The notes under the pieces are model-generated. The model worked only from the letters and a program-made list of their open reading frames with translations. It was not told where the DNA came from and made no database searches. Shown in pieces: positions 32,199 to 41,120 of a stretch of 64,000 nucleotides of DNA. The stretch covers positions 1-64,000 of the forward strand of contig NZ_JXUP01000008.1 of assembly GCF_001891085.1 (NCBI RefSeq). Direction: 5' to 3'. This stretch comes from Campylobacter concisus. GTDB taxonomy: Bacteria > Campylobacterota > Campylobacteria > Campylobacterales > Campylobacteraceae. Position numbers and translations under genes: made by a program. Every line of letters begins with the position of its first letter. Positions within the stretch are counted from its first letter, which is position 1.

Positions 32199-32580
32199 AG
32201 TAAAAATATTTTTGCTGTAAAACCGTTGAAAATACAATATTGCAACGGTTTATTGAAGCAAAAAGCTCCTTAGTGATACTGTTTTGATACTAAAAATGAG
32301 AAAAAGTAGGTTTAAAAGAGAGTTTTAAATTTAGATAAATTGTTTAGAGAGCCTCCCATTATTTTGCTGGGAGGCTTTTGTGAAAACAGCGGTTGATAAA
32401 TTTGAATAGGTTGTAGTAATAAAAATTCTTTGTATCGGAGCCCACTTTAACATATAGCAATGCGGGATATTCATTTATACCTGACCTAAATAAAAATTTA
32501 AATGCTATTAATAAATGCTTAAATGGTGGTACATTATATGGGATTTATTTTAGTTTGAATATTTTTAAAGAGGTGTCAAT
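32199..32580. other. Intergenic junction between guaA and foreign insert
   Basis: No gene was found. It holds a possible guaA end hairpin (AAACCGTTG 32220-32228 with CAACGGTTT 32243-32251, 14-base loop) and a strong terminator at 32350-32379. The sequence after about 32390 is AT-rich and leads into a foreign-looking block, so the boundary of the insert lies here. No target duplication or att repeat was recognised. Confidence 0.6.
32350..32379 (+). terminator. Strong rho-independent terminator
   Basis: AGCCTCCCA (32350-32358) pairs with TGGGAGGCT (32368-32376) around a 9-base loop, followed by T residues to 32379. The GC-rich stem stands out from its AT-rich surroundings and is typical of Firmicutes terminators. 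Confidence 0.85.
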
Positions 32581-32973
32581 ATGAGACACAAAGATACAAG
32601 AATAGAATGTGAAGAGTTATGGGCAAAAAATAAATATTTTGTACTAAGCAAATCGCATAAAGCATATTTGGAGATAAGGGCGTATTTGAGGGAAAAAGAA
32701 CCGGATGTTTTATGGATAAATAAAAAAATACAGGAAGCAAGAGATATGAAGGAGAGTAAAAAAGATTTTAGTAATGCCGTTCTTCACATATGGGGATATT
32801 TCAAAAAAGACGCTAGTACAATTGAAAAACAGGCATTATTTGATATATTAAATGGATATATGGAAGGGAAAAATAATCAAGATGTTGTAATTGAATGCAT
32901 TAACACCTTACTAAAGAAATACCCTAGTGAATATTTAGAAAAATCAACTTTGTTAACAGTAGAACAATTATGA
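32581..32973 (+). CDS. DUF1722 (YbgA-type) protein
   Basis: A 130-residue protein of the DUF1722/YbgA family. It shows the early W-A-K-N-K-Y-F-V-L-S-K-S-H-K-A-Y pattern and the H-I-W-G-Y-F-K-K motif near residue 70, then L-N-G-Y-M-E-G-K. In other bacteria DUF1722 is often fused or adjacent to DNA-repair-linked domains. An AGAGGT site precedes the ATG, and its end overlaps the next gene by 4 bases (ATGA). The biochemical role is not known. Confidence 0.8.
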   Translation: MRHKDTRIECEELWAKNKYFVLSKSHKAYLEIRAYLREKEPDVLWINKKIQEARDMKESKKDFSNAVLHIWGYFKKDASTIEKQALFDILNGYMEGKNNQDVVIECINTLLKKYPSEYLEKSTLLTVEQL

Positions 32974-33338
32974 GACTATGGCATGAAAAACTTATCCACT
33001 TATTGCCCAAAAGTCAGCTTCTTGGGCAACATAGGGAATGTTGTGCTCTGAGGGGCAATGGATGGAAAAAGAAACATAAAACTGTAGACTATGTGTTTAC
33101 ATATTCCCCATATCATCTTTTTATTTACCATGTATTGGTTATGGAGGAGATGGAAAAAAGGGGATATAATGTTTCTGTGGAATGGAAAGATAAAAATTAT
33201 AGAGGAAGGACGGCAGAAAAGTACAATAATCTTAAAGAGGAAATTATAGGCAGTCCAATTTACAAAGAGCACAATATCGAATATCTAGCTGATTGCATAG
33301 AAAATTTAAGAAACAAAGGTATACATTTAAAAGTATAG
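32970..33338 (+). CDS. Pyrimidine-dimer DNA glycosylase-like protein
   Basis: A 122-residue protein starting M-R-L-W-H-E-K-L-I-H-L-L-P, then L-L-G-Q-H-R-E-C-C-A-L-R-G-N-G-W. This resembles the Pyr_excise family (PF03013, T4 endonuclease V relatives) in its Firmicutes form (TIGR02328). It also keeps Y-S-P-Y-H-L-F-I-Y-H. Such enzymes excise UV-induced pyrimidine dimers. It is translated together with the DUF1722 gene, suggesting a joint role in DNA-damage repair. Activity is inferred. Confidence 0.75.
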   Translation: MRLWHEKLIHLLPKSQLLGQHRECCALRGNGWKKKHKTVDYVFTYSPYHLFIYHVLVMEEMEKRGYNVSVEWKDKNYRGRTAEKYNNLKEEIIGSPIYKEHNIEYLADCIENLRNKGIHLKV

Positions 33339-33357
33339 AAGTTGTGGAAGAGTAAAT

Positions 33358-33700
33358 TGATATAAAAATAAAAGAAGTTGAAGATAAACTGGAAAAAGAA
33401 TGTGCATCAAAAGAAATATTATATGACCTTTCAGAATGGTTTGGAATACCATAAAGCACAGAAGAGTATATTCGTGATTCGCAGGAAAAGCCTTTTCTCG
33501 CTTGTTATATGAATGATGAGTCGGTTGGTTTTGTTGTATAAATGCAACCGGCAAGGATTGTACAGATATTTTTGTAATTGGCATAAAAGATTCCATCAAA
33601 TGGGTATTGGATTAGTGCTTAACGAAGCTTACAAAACTACGGCAAGGAAGCCGGGTTGCGCATATTAAAAATAGAAACTAAAAAGATACTGTTATAGAAT
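33358..33700 (+). pseudogene. Decayed GNAT acetyltransferase
   Basis: The frame from 33358 reads D-I-K-I-K-E-V-E-D-K-L then L-S-E-W-F-G-I-P, a stop, S-T-E-E-Y-I-R-D, then F-L-A-C-Y-M-N-D-E-S-V-G-F-V-V and another stop. In shifted frames it continues D-C-T-D-I-F-V-I-G-I, F-H-Q-M-G-I-G-L-V-L and G-L-R-I-L-K-I-E-T. This is the order of a GNAT fold (acceptor, beta4, Q/R-x-x-G-x-G/A). At least two in-frame stops and two frameshifts show it is dead. Confidence 0.75.
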
Positions 33701-34461
33701 AAAAGAAACAAATATGATATGGTAATTATTGAGTGGGAATAAATATAGTTTTTTATTAGAAGATGGCTTAAAATAAAATTTGTAGCCTTTTGAAATGAGA
33801 AGCGGTTATAAAATGGATAAGGTTTTAAAAAGAACAAATTAAACGATAACTCATAGCAGTTTTATGAGCGAATACAAAAACCATAGCATACAAGCTGTGG
33901 TTTTCGATACTTTAAATTATACAAGAACTATTTAGAAAGATTAGATTTACATACGACGAATATACTTTGGAAATTATACGATACAAAATTAGCAAAAGAT
34001 GGTAAGGCCTTGGATATAATAAATTATCGTTATAAGCTAACATATTGTGTATAAGCCATATGCATTTGAATGGTGTATTTAGGTATTATATAAATTGAAG
34101 TATGTACTTCTTATAGGAAATCTTCAATATCACTTGAAACAACTCTCATAGATAGGGAAAGTGAAATAACCAAAGAGAAATGAAAATCAATGCATTCAAT
34201 AGATCATAGTATGTTTGTAAGCAAATACTTTGGTAAATATGATTTAAATTTTTATGTATTGAAATACAATCTAGTACTATATATGCAAAGAGACTATTAG
34301 TTTTTAAAAATAATTGAAAATAAAGTAAAATACTAGTATTAAGGAATGTTAATAGAAATTATAGGTTATCAAGATGAAGTAATAAAAGAGGGAGCAAGGT
34401 TTAAAAATACGAACCTTAAAAAATTAACATTTGAATTACACAGGTGGTGAGAAGAGCGAAA
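33701..34461. other. Gene remnants, no intact gene
   Basis: This very AT-rich stretch has no complete gene. A terminator-like hairpin (AAAACCATAGC with GCTGTGGTTTT) lies near 33880-33905. Short open fragments appear, for example F-V-S-K-Y-F-G-K-Y-D-L-N-F-Y ending near 34300 and I-I-G-Y-Q-D-E-V-I-K-E-G-A-R-F ending at 34451. They look like debris of lost genes; no family could be named. Confidence 0.6.
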
Positions 34462-36597
34462 ATGAAAAAAATAGATTTGCATTTACATACACAAAAATGT
34501 AAAAAAGGTGATGGAGCGTCAAGAGTAATAGATGCAGAAAAATTCATAGAAAAAATTCAAGAAAATAACGTTGGATTGTGTGCGATTACGAATCATAATA
34601 AATTTGATATCAATGAATATAATGCGATTTCAAGTAAGCCAATAAATTTTATTATTTTTCCTGGTATAGAGTTAGATGTTAGATTTGATGAAAACAAAAT
34701 AAGGCATATTATTTTAGTGTGCAGTCCAGAGTGTGCAATTGATTTTAAAGATATTTTTTCTAAAGATGACAATAGAAATTATGATGATTATAAACTGGAA
34801 TATAATGACTTAATACTCAATATTAAAAAATTTAATACAGATAAAATATTAATTATTCCTCACTTTTTAGATAAAGATAAAGATAGATCAATAAGTATTG
34901 AAGAAAAAAATCTTTTGAAAGAAGATTTAACTGGATACACAGTTATTCTAGAGCCCAAACTAAAGACCATGGGTATAATTAATGCTCATAATGAAATATC
35001 TTTAATAGGAAGTGATGTAAAAGATTGGGCAAAATATTCGGAAGATGCAAAAAGGTTGCCAGAAATGAAATTTACAATTGATAGTTTCGGTAAATTTTAT
35101 GAGTTAGCATCGTCACCTAATGTGTTTATAAAATCTGTATTGAATAGTTGCGAAAAGATGGAAATAGATTTGGATTATAACGATAAGTTAGATATATATC
35201 AGGATGTTAATGTGATTTTTGGTGGCAAGGGTTCAGGAAAGACGGTATTGATGAAAAATTATATTTTTCCCAAATTAAGTGAAAGTGGGAAAAAGATTTT
35301 TATTCACGAAGGAAAAGATTATCAAAAAGTCTATGATGAAATATTGAAAAATAATGAAGATGAAGTTGAAATAGATAGCGTTTTAAAAGATCGTATAATT
35401 AATGATTTAGACTCGGTATTAAATTATAAAGAGAGTACTTACGCCGATTTTATTGGTAAATATTTGAAGTACTATGAAAATCAAAATGTATCAAAAAATG
35501 CAAAGAAAATAAGAAAAACAGAATGCTTGTATAACAAAAATATATCTCAAACCATTCAAGATGTTGCAATAAAATATAAGGAATATATTAATTATATTAA
35601 TAAAGTCAATAATTTAAATACAGAGTATAGAAATGATGAAAACGAGCATAAAGAAAATTTATCCAATGAGTTATATAGACTTAAACAAGAAATTTATGAA
35701 GATACAATAGAGAAATCTAAAGCAATATTTTCCGTTTCTAAAACAGGTATAATCATTGAAAATATTAAAGAAATAATAGATAAAAAAACAGGGAAAAAAT
35801 CTAAACCAAATAATATTGGACTTTCAAAAATGGTTTCTGAGAGACGAGCTATTTTTGAAAAAATCAAAAATATTAATGAGTGTTTAGAGAATATTAAATC
35901 ATCAAAAAAAATTAAAATTGGAGAATTACCAGATAAGGGGCGAATTTATTCCAAAGTGGAAGTGAAAGTAATGGATAAAAATGAAAAATATGTTAAAGGT
36001 TCTCCATTTGATAGAAATAAGATTTCTGTTAATCGAGGTTTAATAGAAAAAATAGCAAATTTTTCTGTTAAAGATTTATTGAAAATGAATAAATTATTTT
36101 CGATTGATGAGTTACAAAAGTGCAGTGCGGAATATTTTGGTGATTGTGTAAAGAAGTCTTGCATGGTTATTAGAGAAGACGATACCATGTATGAACCCTC
36201 TGAAGGTGAAAAATCAATTCTATCAATTAGTGGATTGATTGAAAATCTGGCTTTTGATTGCTACTTGTTTGATGAAATAGAACGAGGACTTGGGAATAAA
36301 TATATATCAGAATATATAATTCCTAAACTAAAGTATTTAAGAGATATAGGAAAAACGGTAGTTTTATCTACACATAATGCCAATATTGCAATTAATACAT
36401 TGCCAACTCAAACAATATATTGCAACTATGTAGGAGATTCGGATGCAGAAATATATTTTGCTGGTAATATGTATGCAAATGAACTGGTATCAATTAAAAA
36501 TACTGGCAATATAATATCTTGGGAGAATGAAGCTATTAAACACTTAGAGGGCAGTGAACGTATGTTTAGTATAAGGAGGAATATATGGAATCAATAA
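34462..36597 (+). CDS. PHP-domain SMC-like ATPase (TrlF-like, candidate defence protein)
   Basis: The ATG at 34462 (MKKIDLHLHTQ...) was chosen over a GTG at 34444; the product has about 711 residues. Residues 1-220 are a PHP phosphoesterase: D-L-H-L-H-T, I-T-N-H-N, F-P-G-I-E-L, I-I-P-H-F and I-G-S-D. An SMC/ABC ATPase follows: Walker A G-G-K-G-S-G-K-T near residue 256, coiled-coil middle, signature P-S-E-G-E-K-S near 580, Walker B Y-L-F-D-E-I-E and S-T-H-N-A-N. This is the layout of TrlF-type proteins, and SMC-nuclease fusions are common in phage defence. Activity is inferred. Confidence 0.8.
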   Translation: MKKIDLHLHTQKCKKGDGASRVIDAEKFIEKIQENNVGLCAITNHNKFDINEYNAISSKPINFIIFPGIELDVRFDENKIRHIILVCSPECAIDFKDIFSKDDNRNYDDYKLEYNDLILNIKKFNTDKILIIPHFLDKDKDRSISIEEKNLLKEDLTGYTVILEPKLKTMGIINAHNEISLIGSDVKDWAKYSEDAKRLPEMKFTIDSFGKFYELASSPNVFIKSVLNSCEKMEIDLDYNDKLDIYQDVNVIFGGKGSGKTVLMKNYIFPKLSESGKKIFIHEGKDYQKVYDEILKNNEDEVEIDSVLKDRIINDLDSVLNYKESTYADFIGKYLKYYENQNVSKNAKKIRKTECLYNKNISQTIQDVAIKYKEYINYINKVNNLNTEYRNDENEHKENLSNELYRLKQEIYEDTIEKSKAIFSVSKTGIIIENIKEIIDKKTGKKSKPNNIGLSKMVSERRAIFEKIKNINECLENIKSSKKIKIGELPDKGRIYSKVEVKVMDKNEKYVKGSPFDRNKISVNRGLIEKIANFSVKDLLKMNKLFSIDELQKCSAEYFGDCVKKSCMVIREDDTMYEPSEGEKSILSISGLIENLAFDCYLFDEIERGLGNKYISEYIIPKLKYLRDIGKTVVLSTHNANIAINTLPTQTIYCNYVGDSDAEIYFAGNMYANELVSIKNTGNIISWENEAIKHLEGSERMFSIRRNIWNQ

Positions 36598-36893
36598 TAA
36601 TGAAATTTAAAGTAGATAGAAGTGAAAACAGTGAAATAGTAAAATTTTTAATACCAGATTTAGAAAATATCTCGATTAATATAACTGACAACGATACACA
36701 AGATATTGAAAATTTATTTAACTTAATATTTCAGGAAGTAATTAGGAGTAAAAAACTTATAGAATTTGAGTTGGATGATTCAAACAAAGATTTATTTAAT
36801 GAAGTGGCAGATGATATAGTGAAGCAAATAAACAGTGAAATCAAAGTTGCAGAATCTGATTTTGAAAAAATAATAGAATTAGATAATGCTTGA
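36585..36893 (+). CDS. Small acidic partner of PHP-ATPase
   Basis: A 102-residue acidic protein (MESIIMKFKVDRSENSEI...). AGGAGG lies 5 bases before the ATG, and the gene overlaps the ATPase end by 13 bases, so the two are co-translated. It looks like a small alpha/beta fold with acidic helices at the C-terminus. No family is recognised. Tight coupling suggests a regulator, adaptor or inhibitor of the ATPase. Confidence 0.65.
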   Translation: MESIIMKFKVDRSENSEIVKFLIPDLENISINITDNDTQDIENLFNLIFQEVIRSKKLIEFELDDSNKDLFNEVADDIVKQINSEIKVAESDFEKIIELDNA

Positions 36894-36933
36894 CAATTCA
36901 TGTTTGCAAAATGCTTACAAAAATATATTGAGT

Positions 36934-36943
36934 GGGGGGGGGG
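36934..36943. repeat. Second G10 homopolymer tract
   Basis: Ten G residues lie 40 bases after the stop of the small acidic gene and about 150 bases before the cupin gene. The length equals that of the tract at 10302-10311. It is intergenic; a change of length could only affect transcription or RNA structure. Confidence 0.9.
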
Positions 36944-37095
36944 TAAATACTAAGCCTATTTCATAGAGGGTATTTTTAAAAAGAGCTTCTAGATATAGGT
37001 TGGTTTTAATTAGGATATATTTTATCTTTTTATTAACATTGGTCAATGAAATTTAGCTCTTAACCTTTTATAATTTTATAAAAAAAGGGTATAAA

Positions 37096-37740
37096 ATGAG
37101 TCAAATTTATAATTTAGACAAAGATACAAAAATAGTTGAAAAAAGCGTCGTTAGTAAAAGGCTCTTTCAAAACAAAAATGCAAGCGTCGATATATACGCA
37201 TTTGACGAGGGTGAGGAGCTAGACCATGAGATGCTTTTTATAGATAGCCTTGCCTGGGTGATAGATGGTGAAGCGCAGCTAGAGTATGGTAAAAAGCAGA
37301 TGAGGCTTGGGCGCGACGAAGCTTGCCTTATTGAGGCAAAAACCTGGCGAAAACTCAAATTTACAAAGAAAACAAAATATTTACTAATAGATTTTAAGGA
37401 GAATGTTATGATAGATCATTTAGACAAAGCGAGTATCTTTAGCCTCGCAGATGCCGTTAGCTACGAGAGTGGCAAGATAGTTAGCAAGACGCTTGTTAAA
37501 AACGAAAATGGCTCGATGTCGCTGCTAAGTTTTGACAAAGACCAAGAGCTTTCAACCCACGCTGCCCCTGGCGATGCGCTACTTATCGCGCTTGATGGCG
37601 AGCTTGATTTAAAGATAGCTGATGAGAGCTTTCATCTAGTAAAGGGCGATAGCATCGTGCTTCCAGGTAAGATCCCACACGGCCTAAAAGTGAAAGACAA
37701 ATTCAAAATGCTTCTAATCGTCACAAAAGACAAAATGTAA
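37096..37740 (+). CDS. Double-cupin protein
   Basis: A 214-residue protein with two cupin units, residues about 30-100 and 140-212 (each with a G-E/D...L-x-x-G-D pattern; the second has V-K-G-D-S-I-V-L-P-G-K-I-P-H-G). The metal-binding histidines are sparse, H in A-P-G-D-A after S-T-H and H in I-P-H-G. It may bind a small ligand or metal; the substrate is unknown. AAGGG lies upstream, and a terminator follows directly. Confidence 0.8.
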   Translation: MSQIYNLDKDTKIVEKSVVSKRLFQNKNASVDIYAFDEGEELDHEMLFIDSLAWVIDGEAQLEYGKKQMRLGRDEACLIEAKTWRKLKFTKKTKYLLIDFKENVMIDHLDKASIFSLADAVSYESGKIVSKTLVKNENGSMSLLSFDKDQELSTHAAPGDALLIALDGELDLKIADESFHLVKGDSIVLPGKIPHGLKVKDKFKMLLIVTKDKM

Positions 37741-37741
37741 A

Positions 37742-37764
37742 AAAAGCCCTATTTTAGGGCTTTT
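37742..37764 (+). terminator. Rho-independent terminator after cupin gene
   Basis: AAAAGCCCT pairs with AGGGCTTTT around an ATTTT loop and is followed by CTCTTTT. It lies directly behind the cupin stop codon. The symmetrical A and T runs would allow it to work in both directions. Confidence 0.85.
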
Positions 37765-37851
37765 CTCTTTTATAAATCACGTTAAATTTACCCTTAATAA
37801 CCTAAAAAGCAAAGTCATAATATAATCTCTTTTAAAATTTAAAGAAAAACT

Positions 37852-39012
37852 ATGAAAAAAGAAAATTCCAAACTATTTTTGTTGCTATTTTTAGGTGCTC
37901 TCTCTGCCTTTGGACCATTTGTGACAGATCTTTATTTGCCAGCACTTCCGGCTATTACTGAGTGGTTTAAAACAAGCGTTACAGCTACACAATTAACGAT
38001 CACGACATCGATGGCAGGCTTAGCCATAGGTCAGCTAATAGTTGGCCCAATAAGCGATAAATTTGGACGAAAAACGCCACTTACCATCTCGCTCATCGTC
38101 TATACGATAAGCACTATTTTTATATTTTTTGCGCAAAATATCCAGTTTTTTATCTTTATGCGCATCATCCAAGGGCTAGCAAGTGCCGGCAGCTTAGTCA
38201 TCTCAAGGGCTGTTGTGAGTGATCTTTATAAGGGTCATGAAATGACTAAATTTTTTAGTCTTATGATGGTCGTAAATGGTCTTGCTCCGATACTCTCGCC
38301 AATTGGCGGTAGCTTACTACTTAAATTTACCGACTGGCGTGGCATCTTTATGGCACTTACTATCATTGGTATCTTACTTTTTATTGCAAATTTTTATTTC
38401 AAAGAGAGCTTGAGTCAGTCAAATCGCTTAAAAATGCCTTTGCTAGTGACTTATAGTGTTTTTGTCAAAATTTTAAGAAAGAAAAAATTTATACTTTTCG
38501 TAAGCATTCAGACATTTGCGATGGGTGCGATGTTTGCTTATATAGCGTCATCTTCGTTTATTTTTCAAGAATTTTATTCTCTAAGTCCAGTAAGTTATAG
38601 CTTTTGCTTTGCTTCAAATGGTTTGGGGCTTATTATAGGAGCAAGGCTTGCTAGTCTTTTAAATGAGAGAAAAGCACTCAAAACTGGGCTTTTTGGTACC
38701 TTGTTTGCTAGTGTTTTTATTGCTTTCATGCTTTGTTTCAAATTTGAAGTGATCGGCGTTATCATCGCATTTTTCTTATTGCTTCTTTTTACAGGATTTG
38801 TCTTGCCAACTGCTTCATCGCTAGCCATGAATGAAGGCAGAGAATACGCAGGCTCAGCCTCAGCAATACTTGGATTTTGCCCATTTTTCTTAGGCGGCGT
38901 CGTCTCTCCGTTAGTTGGGCTTGGTGATATATTTTACTCGACTTCTATTGTTATTTTAGTCTGCACATTACTTGCTTTGATATCTTTTTTAAGGTTAAAA
39001 AGAGTTGCGTAA
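37852..39012 (+). CDS. Bcr/CflA-type MFS efflux transporter
   Basis: A 386-residue inner-membrane protein with about 12 membrane helices. The Bcr/CflA signature F-V-T-D-L-Y-L-P-A-L-P-A-I appears near residue 22, and the MFS motif A G-P-I-S-D-K-F-G-R-K-T near residue 65. It exports drugs or sulfonamide/chloramphenicol-like compounds in relatives; the actual substrate here is unknown. The end overlaps hemD by 8 bases. Confidence 0.9.
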   Translation: MKKENSKLFLLLFLGALSAFGPFVTDLYLPALPAITEWFKTSVTATQLTITTSMAGLAIGQLIVGPISDKFGRKTPLTISLIVYTISTIFIFFAQNIQFFIFMRIIQGLASAGSLVISRAVVSDLYKGHEMTKFFSLMMVVNGLAPILSPIGGSLLLKFTDWRGIFMALTIIGILLFIANFYFKESLSQSNRLKMPLLVTYSVFVKILRKKKFILFVSIQTFAMGAMFAYIASSSFIFQEFYSLSPVSYSFCFASNGLGLIIGARLASLLNERKALKTGLFGTLFASVFIAFMLCFKFEVIGVIIAFFLLLLFTGFVLPTASSLAMNEGREYAGSASAILGFCPFFLGGVVSPLVGLGDIFYSTSIVILVCTLLALISFLRLKRVA

Positions 39013-39643
39013 AATTTATCTTATTTCAAATACAAAAACGACTGATGAGAGCGTTATAAATTTAAGCGTAAGCAAGATCGAGTTTTTAAAATTTGAACTA
39101 AATTTAAGCGACTATGATGAGCTGGTAGCCACTTCTAAAAATGCTTTTAATGCATTAAAATTTAACAATATAAAAGCTATAAATTTGCCAGTCTTTGCCA
39201 TCGCAAATAGTTGTACGGCAGCCGCAAGAGAGTTTGGATTTAGTGAAATTTACACCGGAAAGAACGCTCACGGAGATGACTTCGCAAGAGAAATTTTGCC
39301 ACTTTTAAAAGGTAAAAAGGTTCTTTATCTAAAAGGTAAAGATAGTGCTTCAAATTTCTTAGAAATTTTGCAAAATGGCGGAGTAAATATAAAGGCAATT
39401 GTCGCTTATGAAAATGTCTTAAATCCTTGCAAAATGGAGCTAAAACCACCAAAAAATAGTATCTTGATCTTTGCTTCTCCACTAAATGTCAAAAATTTTC
39501 TTAATAATTTTGGCTGGGATGAGAGCTATCAAGCGATAAGCATTGGAAAGGTAACTGCAAAAGAGCTAAAATTTACCGAGCCAATAGTAAGCCAAAGTCA
39601 AGATATAAACGCCTGTATCGCGCTTGCCAAAACATTACTTTAA
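39005..39643 (+). CDS. hemD: Uroporphyrinogen-III synthase
   Basis: A 212-residue protein starting with TTG inside the end of the transporter gene. The two-lobed HemD pattern is visible: L-V-A-T-S-K-N-A-F-N-A-L near residue 40, L-K-G-K-K-V-L-Y-L-K-G-K-D, and I-L-I-F-A-S-P-L-N-V-K-N-F near 150 followed by S-I-G-K-V-T-A-K-E-L. It closes and inverts ring D in haem synthesis. HemD diverges strongly, so the call rests on motif order. Confidence 0.85.
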   Translation: MRKIYLISNTKTTDESVINLSVSKIEFLKFELNLSDYDELVATSKNAFNALKFNNIKAINLPVFAIANSCTAAAREFGFSEIYTGKNAHGDDFAREILPLLKGKKVLYLKGKDSASNFLEILQNGGVNIKAIVAYENVLNPCKMELKPPKNSILIFASPLNVKNFLNNFGWDESYQAISIGKVTAKELKFTEPIVSQSQDINACIALAKTLL

Positions 39644-39667
39644 GCAAAGAATTTATATAATTTTATT

Positions 39668-39858
39668 GCCTGAGTGAAGCGAGTCAGCATTTTACGGGGT
39701 CCAACACTTTTTTGTTAGCGAAAAGGTATGGGTGCCTTGTGATGTGGCTTCGTTTGAGTCTGAAAAGGCGAGAAGTTGCAACCGTTTGGTATCCATCTAT
39801 TTGCAAGATTGGCTTTGTTTATGGGCCACTCTTCTATGCGACGCCCACTCGGGTTTTT
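39668..39858 (+). ncRNA. ssrS: Probable 6S RNA
   Basis: A 190-base noncoding, more GC-rich stretch between hemD and purD. CCTGAGTG (39669-39676) pairs with CACTCGGG (39846-39853), bringing both ends together, followed by five T residues. A TATAAT at 39656-39661 would start transcription at about 39668. A long closed hairpin of this length with a terminal stem is the form of 6S RNA, which holds sigma-70 polymerase in stationary phase. The interior pairing was not modelled, so another structured RNA remains possible. Confidence 0.65.
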
Positions 39859-39875
39859 AAATTTACGGAGATGAA

Positions 39876-41120
39876 ATGAATATTCTCATAATAGGAAGTG
39901 GCGGCCGCGAATACGCCATTGCTCTAAAACTAAAAAACGAAAAAAATATAAATTTATACTTTGCGCCAGGAAATGGTGCGACCTCACGTCTTGGTGAGAA
40001 TTTAAACATAAAAGACTTTTATGAACTTGCAAATTTTGCTAAAAAAAATAGTATCGAGCTAACTATAGTAGGACCTGAAGCGCCGCTTAGTGAAGGCGTA
40101 GTGGATATCTTTAAAAAAGAGGGTTTGCTCATCTTTGGACCAAGCAAAGCAGCTGCTAGACTTGAAGCTAGCAAAGCCTATATGAAGGACTTTTTGGCTA
40201 GAAATAATATAAAAACCGCAAGATATTTAAACACAGAAGATAAAGAAAAGGCATTTAAATTTATTGATACCTTAAGCGCGCCGATGGTCGTAAAGGCCGA
40301 TGGACTTTGCGCTGGCAAGGGCGTAATAATCGCAAATTCTAAAGAGGATGCCAAAGAGGCAGTTAGCGACATGCTAAGCGGAGCCAGCTTTGGTGATGCT
40401 GGTAAATTTGTTGTCGTTGAAGAGTTTTTAGACGGCTTTGAGCTGAGCTTTTTTGCTATTTGCGACGGCGAAAATTTTGTAAGCTTGCCAGTAGCTCAAG
40501 ATCATAAACGTCTGCTTGATAATGACGAAGGTCCAAATACTGGCGGTATGGGCGCTTATGCTCCAAGTCCGCTTGCTTCAAAAGAGCTGATAAAAAGGGT
40601 CGAAGAAGAGGTTGTAAAGCCAACTTTAAAAGGGATGAAAAACGAGGGCAGTCCGTTTTGTGGAGTACTTTTTGTGGGGCTAATGATCGTGAAAAATGAG
40701 CCTTATGTACTTGAGTTTAACGTGAGATTCGGCGATCCTGAGTGCGAGGTTTTGATGCCATTAATTGACGGAAATTTAAGCGAAATTTTACTAAATGCTG
40801 CAAAGGGCGAGCTAAAGCCTATTAGCTTAAAAGATGAATTTGCAGTTGGCGTTGTGATGGCTAGTAAGGACTATCCGTATAAAAGCAGCCCAAAAGCTAA
40901 AATTTCAGTTTTAAATGATGTAAAAGATGCTCACATCGCTTATGCTGGTGTTAGCGAGCAAGGCGGAGAAATTTATGCAGATGGTGGTAGAGTATTAGTC
41001 TGTGTGGCCACTGCGAAGAGCATAAAAGAGGCACGTGATAGAGCTTATGAGCTTTGCGAAAATGTAAAATTTGATGGAGCACATTATAGAAAAGATATTG
41101 CCTGGCAGGCATTAAAATGA
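39876..41120 (+). CDS. purD: Phosphoribosylamine-glycine ligase
   Basis: A 414-residue ATP-grasp enzyme of purine synthesis. It shows the start [12 protein letters not shown], the [11 protein letters not shown] block near residue 145, and the C-terminal [12 protein letters not shown] motif near residue 290. It overlaps the RDD gene by 4 bases. The 6S-like RNA ends about 18 bases before its start, so the two may share a transcript. Confidence 0.98.
   Translation: MNILIIGSGGREYAIALKLKNEKNINLYFAPGNGATSRLGENLNIKDFYELANFAKKNSIELTIVGPEAPLSEGVVDIFKKEGLLIFGPSKAAARLEASKAYMKDFLARNNIKTARYLNTEDKEKAFKFIDTLSAPMVVKADGLCAGKGVIIANSKEDAKEAVSDMLSGASFGDAGKFVVVEEFLDGFELSFFAICDGENFVSLPVAQDHKRLLDNDEGPNTGGMGAYAPSPLASKELIKRVEEEVVKPTLKGMKNEGSPFCGVLFVGLMIVKNEPYVLEFNVRFGDPECEVLMPLIDGNLSEILLNAAKGELKPISLKDEFAVGVVMASKDYPYKSSPKAKISVLNDVKDAHIAYAGVSEQGGEIYADGGRVLVCVATAKSIKEARDRAYELCENVKFDGAHYRKDIAWQALK

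Larger units (their letters stand above)
32200..36950. mobile_element. Foreign AT-rich insert (Gram-positive-like), no integrase seen
   Basis: Between guaA and the cupin gene lies a block with a different codon style, proteins resembling Firmicutes families, a Firmicutes-style terminator at its left edge, a decayed acetyltransferase and about 750 bases of fragments. In related genomes I expect guaA to be close to purD-region genes. No integrase, transposase or flanking repeats were recognised, so it is an old, degraded acquisition rather than a mobile unit. Confidence 0.6.

Noticed and set aside
32220-32251. Hairpin after guaA as attachment site
   Set aside because: It is a simple inverted repeat, better read as a transcript end; no matching copy was found at the other edge of the insert.
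33000-33837. Minus-strand open frames in the foreign insert
   Set aside because: They lie opposite the glycosylase-like gene and the acetyltransferase pseudogene and show only AT-driven phenylalanine/isoleucine runs.
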